Position numbers and translations under genes: made by a program. From a bacterium (lineage in GTDB: Bacteria > Krumholzibacteriota > Krumholzibacteria > LZORAL124-64-63), in assembly GCA_003646045.1 (NCBI GenBank), contig QNDV01000056.1, positions 1-9,746 on the forward strand: a stretch of 9,746 nt of DNA, given 5' to 3'. Positions 7,198-9,746 of this stretch are shown here, piece by piece; position 1 is the first letter of the stretch, and each line of letters starts with the position of its first letter. Under the pieces are notes generated by a model. That model saw only the letters and a program-made list of their open reading frames with translations, was not told the DNA's origin and did no database searches.

Positions 7198-7761
7198 TTA
7201 TTCGCCTTTTTTTCGCAACCGCCAGAATGCCAGCTCCCTATGCCGTGGACCGGCGGTGTGAAGCTCGGAGGATACCAGGCTGAAGCCTTCGACCTGAACA
7301 TCCGGCAGTGCACTCAAGTCGATGGTATCCATCATTCTACAATCATCACGACCAAGTGGAGATCGCAATCGTGCCAGAGTCAGATGGCCGTGGTAAGGCC
7401 GTGTGTCCTGGGGTCCTTCAGGCCAGGTCCGATCCACTATCTCCCGGAGGCGGGCGGCCAACTCGGCACCCTGCCCGTCGTCGGTCATCTGCAGGAACAG
7501 GACCCGGGGTAGCCGCAGGTCGGGAAACCCTCCCAACGAACCGGGGGCAATGGTGAAAGGCTCACCGCAGTCGGCGCCGGTCAGGGCTGTCTGCAGGCGT
7601 TCCAGACCCTCGGGGGGCCACTCGCCCAGGAACTGCAGGGTGAGGTGCCAGGCTGACGAACTGGTCCAGTGCAGGTCCAGCCGTCGGTGCCAGGGGTCAA
7701 GCCGAGCCGACAGTTCCCGGACCAGTTGTTCCCCGGGGTGGACGGCCAGGAAAACCCTCAC
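7198..7761 (-). CDS. thpR: RNA 2',3'-cyclic phosphodiesterase (ThpR / LigT, 2H family)
   Basis: This 187-residue protein belongs to the 2H phosphoesterases, known as LigT or ThpR. They open 2',3'-cyclic phosphates at RNA ends and in vitro can join tRNA halves through 2'-5' links. The two catalytic HxT motifs are present: HLT at 39-41 in [11 protein letters not shown], and HLT at 126-128 in [12 protein letters not shown]. The second is usually preceded by Pro (PHxT), while here it is Gly. The start RVFLAV and length are typical. The GTG start overlaps the cinA stop as GTGA. A GGAG nine bases upstream is part of a 12-bp palindrome (7763-7774), so ribosome entry may depend on coupling to cinA. 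It ends immediately before the recA promoter, with no obvious terminator. The physiological RNA substrate is not known for most bacteria. Confidence 0.9.
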   Translation of the reverse strand: MRVFLAVHPGEQLVRELSARLDPWHRRLDLHWTSSSAWHLTLQFLGEWPPEGLERLQTALTGADCGEPFTIAPGSLGGFPDLRLPRVLFLQMTDDGQGAELAARLREIVDRTWPEGPQDTRPYHGHLTLARLRSPLGRDDCRMMDTIDLSALPDVQVEGFSLVSSELHTAGPRHRELAFWRLRKKGE

Positions 7762-9041
7762 CGGAGCCGGCTCCAGGTATCGCCCGGATACCAGGGCGAG
7801 ATGGAATCGTCCGTCTCCAGCAGGCGGCGCAGACTATCCAGGGCGGCGGCCACCGTGAGCAGGCGGTTGCGGGGACGGTCGGCGGTGAAGCGATAGCGAC
7901 GGGCAAAAACCACTGTCGGCGTGGCCAGGGCGACCCAGGTAGTCCCCACCGGTTTGTCTGCAGTGCCACCGTCCGGCCCGGAGATGCCACTGACAGCCAG
8001 GGCGTAGTCGGTAGCCAGTCGACGTCGGCAGCCGGCGGCCATGGCCGTAGCCACCTCCTCGCTGACTGCACCATGGCTTTCCAGAACCTCCGCCGGCACA
8101 TCCAGATACTCCACCTTGATACGGTCGGCGTAGGACACCACACCCCCGCTGAAACACGCTGATGCTCCAGGTGTGTCGGTGAGACGCGCGGCAATGAGCC
8201 CACCGGTACAGGACTCGGCCACGGACAGGGTCCGGCCGGCAGCCAGCAGCAGGCGTTGCACCGCTGCCGGCAAGGTCTCGTCACCGCGACTGTACGCTAC
8301 CCTGCCCAGGGCCTCATCCACGTCCGCAGCCGCCTGGTCGAAAACCGACTCGTCACCACCCGCGTTCATGGCCAGGCGCACATCACAACCCCACTCGGTG
8401 AGCCACCAGGACCAGTGCAGATCCGGATGAGCGGACCGCACGGCGGCGCAGCGCTCCACCAGGGCCAACTCGGCGACCTGGGCCGTGCGCCAGAGGCGCT
8501 GGGGCCCTACCTCCGGCAAGAGGTCCTTGCCACGCAGCAGCGCCACCACCAGTGGCAGCAGGCTCTCCATCTCGGCGGGTACGCCGGGCAACAGCACCAC
8601 GGTGCGCTCGGCCAGACGCCCCACCAGCCCCGGGGCCGAGCCCACGGGATTCTCCACCGCCTCGCAACCCGCCGGCACCTGGCACTGTCGTTCGACGCCG
8701 GCCCGGCGAGACACGCCCCGCCGCTGCCAACGTTCTGTCATCCGACGGCGCAGGGTCGAATCCTCCGCCAGGTCCACGCCGGCCCAGGTGGCCACCGCTT
8801 CGCGGGTCAGATCATCCGGTGTGGAACCCAGGCCACCGGTAAGAACCACCAGTTCGCCGGTTACGGTCCGTGACAACGCCAGACCAATGGCGTCGCTATC
8901 ATCCGGCACCACCTCCACCCCCACCACGGGAATACCGGCACCCGCCAGGGCGCGCTGCACGCATCCGCTGTTGGTATCGACGGTGCGTCCTTCCAGCAGT
9001 TCGTCCCCCACGGCAATGATGCGGGCCCGGCTGATGGTCAC
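7758..9041 (-). CDS. cinA: CinA: MoCF-like N-domain with C-terminal nicotinamide-nucleotide amidase
   Basis: This is a full-length, two-domain CinA of 427 residues. The N-terminal MoCF-like domain (about 6-170) starts RIIAVGDELLEGRTVDTNS, has GGLGSTPDDLT (69-79; more often GGLGPTxDDLT) and LPGVPAEM (151-158). In characterised homologues it hydrolyses ADP-ribose or related nucleotides. The C-terminal PncC-type domain (about 255-410) has the catalytic-serine motif VAESCTGG (274-281), VVSYADRIK (301-309) and SGISGPDGGTADKPVGTTW (351-369). It deamidates NMN to NaMN, recycling the NMN released by DNA ligase. The frame is open to 9086, but the GTG at 9041 overlaps the pgpA stop as GTGA and places the conserved RIIAVGDELL ten residues or less from the start, so I prefer it. 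Its TGA overlaps the thpR GTG. Linkage of cinA to recA is widespread in bacteria. Confidence 0.93.
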   Translation of the reverse strand: MTISRARIIAVGDELLEGRTVDTNSGCVQRALAGAGIPVVGVEVVPDDSDAIGLALSRTVTGELVVLTGGLGSTPDDLTREAVATWAGVDLAEDSTLRRRMTERWQRRGVSRRAGVERQCQVPAGCEAVENPVGSAPGLVGRLAERTVVLLPGVPAEMESLLPLVVALLRGKDLLPEVGPQRLWRTAQVAELALVERCAAVRSAHPDLHWSWWLTEWGCDVRLAMNAGGDESVFDQAAADVDEALGRVAYSRGDETLPAAVQRLLLAAGRTLSVAESCTGGLIAARLTDTPGASACFSGGVVSYADRIKVEYLDVPAEVLESHGAVSEEVATAMAAGCRRRLATDYALAVSGISGPDGGTADKPVGTTWVALATPTVVFARRYRFTADRPRNRLLTVAAALDSLRRLLETDDSISPWYPGDTWSRLR

Positions 9042-9508
9042 GCCACCCACCCCAGCAGGCGGATGGTGGCATGAGTGGCGATGCACGCCAGTACGCCGGC
9101 CCCCAGGTCATCGACCATGATGCCCAGTCCGCCACCCAGTTTTTCCAGACGGCGCACGCCGAACGGCTTGAGAATGTCGAAGACACGGAACCAGAAGAAG
9201 CCCGCCAACCAGCCCGCCGGCCCGGTGACCACACCCAGGTAAGTGACAATCATGCCGGCGATCTCGTCGATGACCACCAGGGACGGATCCTCGCCATGCA
9301 GCCGTTCGAGGGCACTGGCCACGGGAATACCGACGGCCACCACGACCGCCAGCAGGACGAGTTGTACCACCAGGGAAACGGGTCCACCCCAGGTCCAGAC
9401 GGCCCACCACAGGATCATCCAGGCGAAGCTGGCCACGGTGGCGGGTGCGATGGGGGCAAAGCCGGTGCCAAAGAAGGTGCCGATAACATAGAGCAACGGT
9501 CGGGGCAT
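9038..9508 (-). CDS. pgpA: Phosphatidylglycerophosphatase A
   Basis: This small membrane protein (156 residues) dephosphorylates phosphatidylglycerol phosphate to phosphatidylglycerol at the inner membrane. Diagnostic PgpA motifs run along its length: GTGFAPIAPATVAS (14-27), DPSLVVIDEIAGM (74-86), FRVFDILKP (107-115) and GGLGIMVDDLGAG (126-138). The acidic residues thought to bind Mg2+ are all kept. Hydrophobic helices lie at about 28-40, 45-65, 85-105 and 136-155. The ATG at 9508 has GAGGT seven bases upstream. Its stop overlaps the cinA GTG. In many proteobacteria pgpA follows thiL; here no recognisable thiL end precedes it, and a promoter-like sequence lies about 50-80 bp upstream, so it probably opens this operon. 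Confidence 0.95.
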   Translation of the reverse strand: MPRPLLYVIGTFFGTGFAPIAPATVASFAWMILWWAVWTWGGPVSLVVQLVLLAVVVAVGIPVASALERLHGEDPSLVVIDEIAGMIVTYLGVVTGPAGWLAGFFWFRVFDILKPFGVRRLEKLGGGLGIMVDDLGAGVLACIATHATIRLLGWVA

Positions 9509-9556
9509 GGGCGGACCTCGCGGGGAAGGATGTCAGCGATGGGCCGGGACGGGACC

Positions 9557-9585
9557 ATCATACATCGCCACCGCGAGCGGGGCCA
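9557..9585 (-). promoter_or_regulatory. Candidate promoter for pgpA-cinA-thpR
   Basis: On the minus strand TATGAT (9562-9557) is a five-of-six match to the -10 consensus. Seventeen bases upstream is TGGCCC (9585-9580), only a three-of-six -35. Transcription would start near 9550 and give a leader of about 40 nt to the pgpA ATG. It lies in the 238-bp gap right of pgpA, where a promoter is expected. The weak -35 keeps confidence moderate. Confidence 0.45.
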
Positions 9586-9643
9586 GTATCGGCCAGCGGC
9601 GCAACCCTCCGCGGGGAGGAGTTTCGCGGTTGGCGTCAGGGCA

Positions 9644-9652
9644 TGGTATCGT
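9644..9652 (+). promoter_or_regulatory. Possible extended -10 element facing right
   Basis: TGGTATCGT reads as TGn plus a four-of-six -10 hexamer (TATCGT). No convincing -35 lies at the proper distance; TTTCGC at 9622-9627 is 19 bp away and poor. A start near 9659 would place the inverted repeat at 9661-9702 at the very beginning of a rightward transcript leading to the ATG at 9721. Confidence 0.22.
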
Positions 9653-9660
9653 CGCTGACA

Positions 9661-9702
9661 CTGGCCGGTGTCCCATGCGGGGCATCGCTCATCACCGGCC
9701 AG
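9661..9702 (+). repeat. 10-bp perfect inverted repeat in the leader of a possible divergent gene
   Basis: CTGGCCGGTG at 9661-9670 is exactly repeated in inverse as CACCGGCCAG at 9693-9702, with 22 bp between. Inside the loop ATGC (9675-9678) and GCAT (9682-9685) could pair around GGG. The left arm is also part of a 16-bp near-palindrome, GACACTGGCCGGTGTC (9657-9672), with a single T/G mismatch pair. This could be an RNA stem-loop or a pair of operator half-sites. It is not followed by a T-run, so it does not look like an intrinsic terminator. Confidence 0.45.
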
Positions 9703-9720
9703 GGCGCACCGGGGAGTGAC

Positions 9721-9746
9721 ATGCGTGCAGGCGGCCTGGACATTTC
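9721..9746 (+). CDS. Possible start of a divergent gene (partial, unidentified)
   Basis: An ATG at 9721 follows GGGGAG (9711-9716) at four-base spacing and opens MRAGGLDI before the window ends. The arrangement (ribosome site, structured leader, weak promoter-like element to the left) suggests a gene pointing away from pgpA. Eight residues do not allow identification. A 14-codon frame from 9675 (MRGIAHHRPGRTGE) stops at 9717-9719, one base before this ATG; it may be chance or a short leader frame. On the opposite strand a frame is open from the edge to a TGA at 9638-9636, so the end of a leftward gene cannot be fully excluded. Confidence 0.35.

Noticed and set aside
9605..9619. CCTCC-GCGG-GGAGG inverted repeat as a terminator
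   Set aside because: It has a short 5-bp stem and no T-run on either strand, in very GC-rich DNA; no gene clearly ends beside it.
9636..9746. Minus-strand frame open from the right edge to a TGA, as a possible thiL end
   Set aside because: The 36 residues are Pro/Ser/Ala-rich and do not resemble a ThiL C-terminus. I kept it only as an alternative to the divergent start.
1..9746. Frequent short words such as CCAGGG and GCCAGG as uptake or repeat signals
   Set aside because: They arise from the strong preference for CTG and GCC codons in the minus-strand genes and show no spacing or inverted pairing.

Overview
The window is a compact, GC-rich bacterial chromosome segment. All of its clear genes lie on the minus strand, so it reads biologically from the right edge to the left. 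RecA is close to the gammaproteobacterial type: its DNA-binding loop, its HALDP region and its SQPDTGEQ stretch differ from E. coli only by scattered substitutions. The order pgpA, cinA, thpR, recA, recX also fits a high-GC gammaproteobacterium, perhaps of the Chromatiales/Ectothiorhodospiraceae kind. The taxonomy is inference from memory, without a database search.

Region 1 (about 9746 down to 7198) is housekeeping. It opens with an intergenic stretch of about 240 bp that holds a candidate promoter for pgpA and, on the opposite strand, a possible divergent gene start at the right edge behind a structured leader. pgpA (phospholipid synthesis), cinA (NMN deamidation / damaged nucleotide clean-up) and thpR (2',3'-cyclic phosphodiesterase fold) follow as a chain in which each stop codon overlaps the next GTG start as GTGA.

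Region 2 (7197 to 5196) is the recombination module. A 161-bp gap carries a good recA promoter with an extended -10 and a leader hairpin, then come recA and recX. I see no E. coli-type LexA operator. recA has a basic, Ala/Pro-rich tail in place of the acidic tail of E. coli RecA.

Region 3 (5199 down to 1) is a surface-polysaccharide cluster joined to recX without a gap. It contains an RmlD-type dTDP-sugar reductase, a GmhA-type sedoheptulose-7-phosphate isomerase, a GT4 glycosyltransferase, a membrane polyprenyl-phosphate sugar-1-phosphate transferase and a UbiA-family enzyme of the decaprenyl-phosphate phosphoribosyltransferase type. The first codons of one more gene run off the left edge. 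These genes overlap or nearly touch, so they look like one operon. They probably load sugars, and perhaps a pentose, onto polyprenyl phosphate for an exopolysaccharide or O-antigen-like glycan.

The most notable point is architectural. recX is coupled by a 4-nt GTGA overlap to the first glycan gene, where many gammaproteobacteria carry alaS, and no promoter or terminator is evident between recA and the glycan genes. Every protein belongs to a known family. I found no mobile element, CRISPR array, tRNA, rRNA or clearly novel system.
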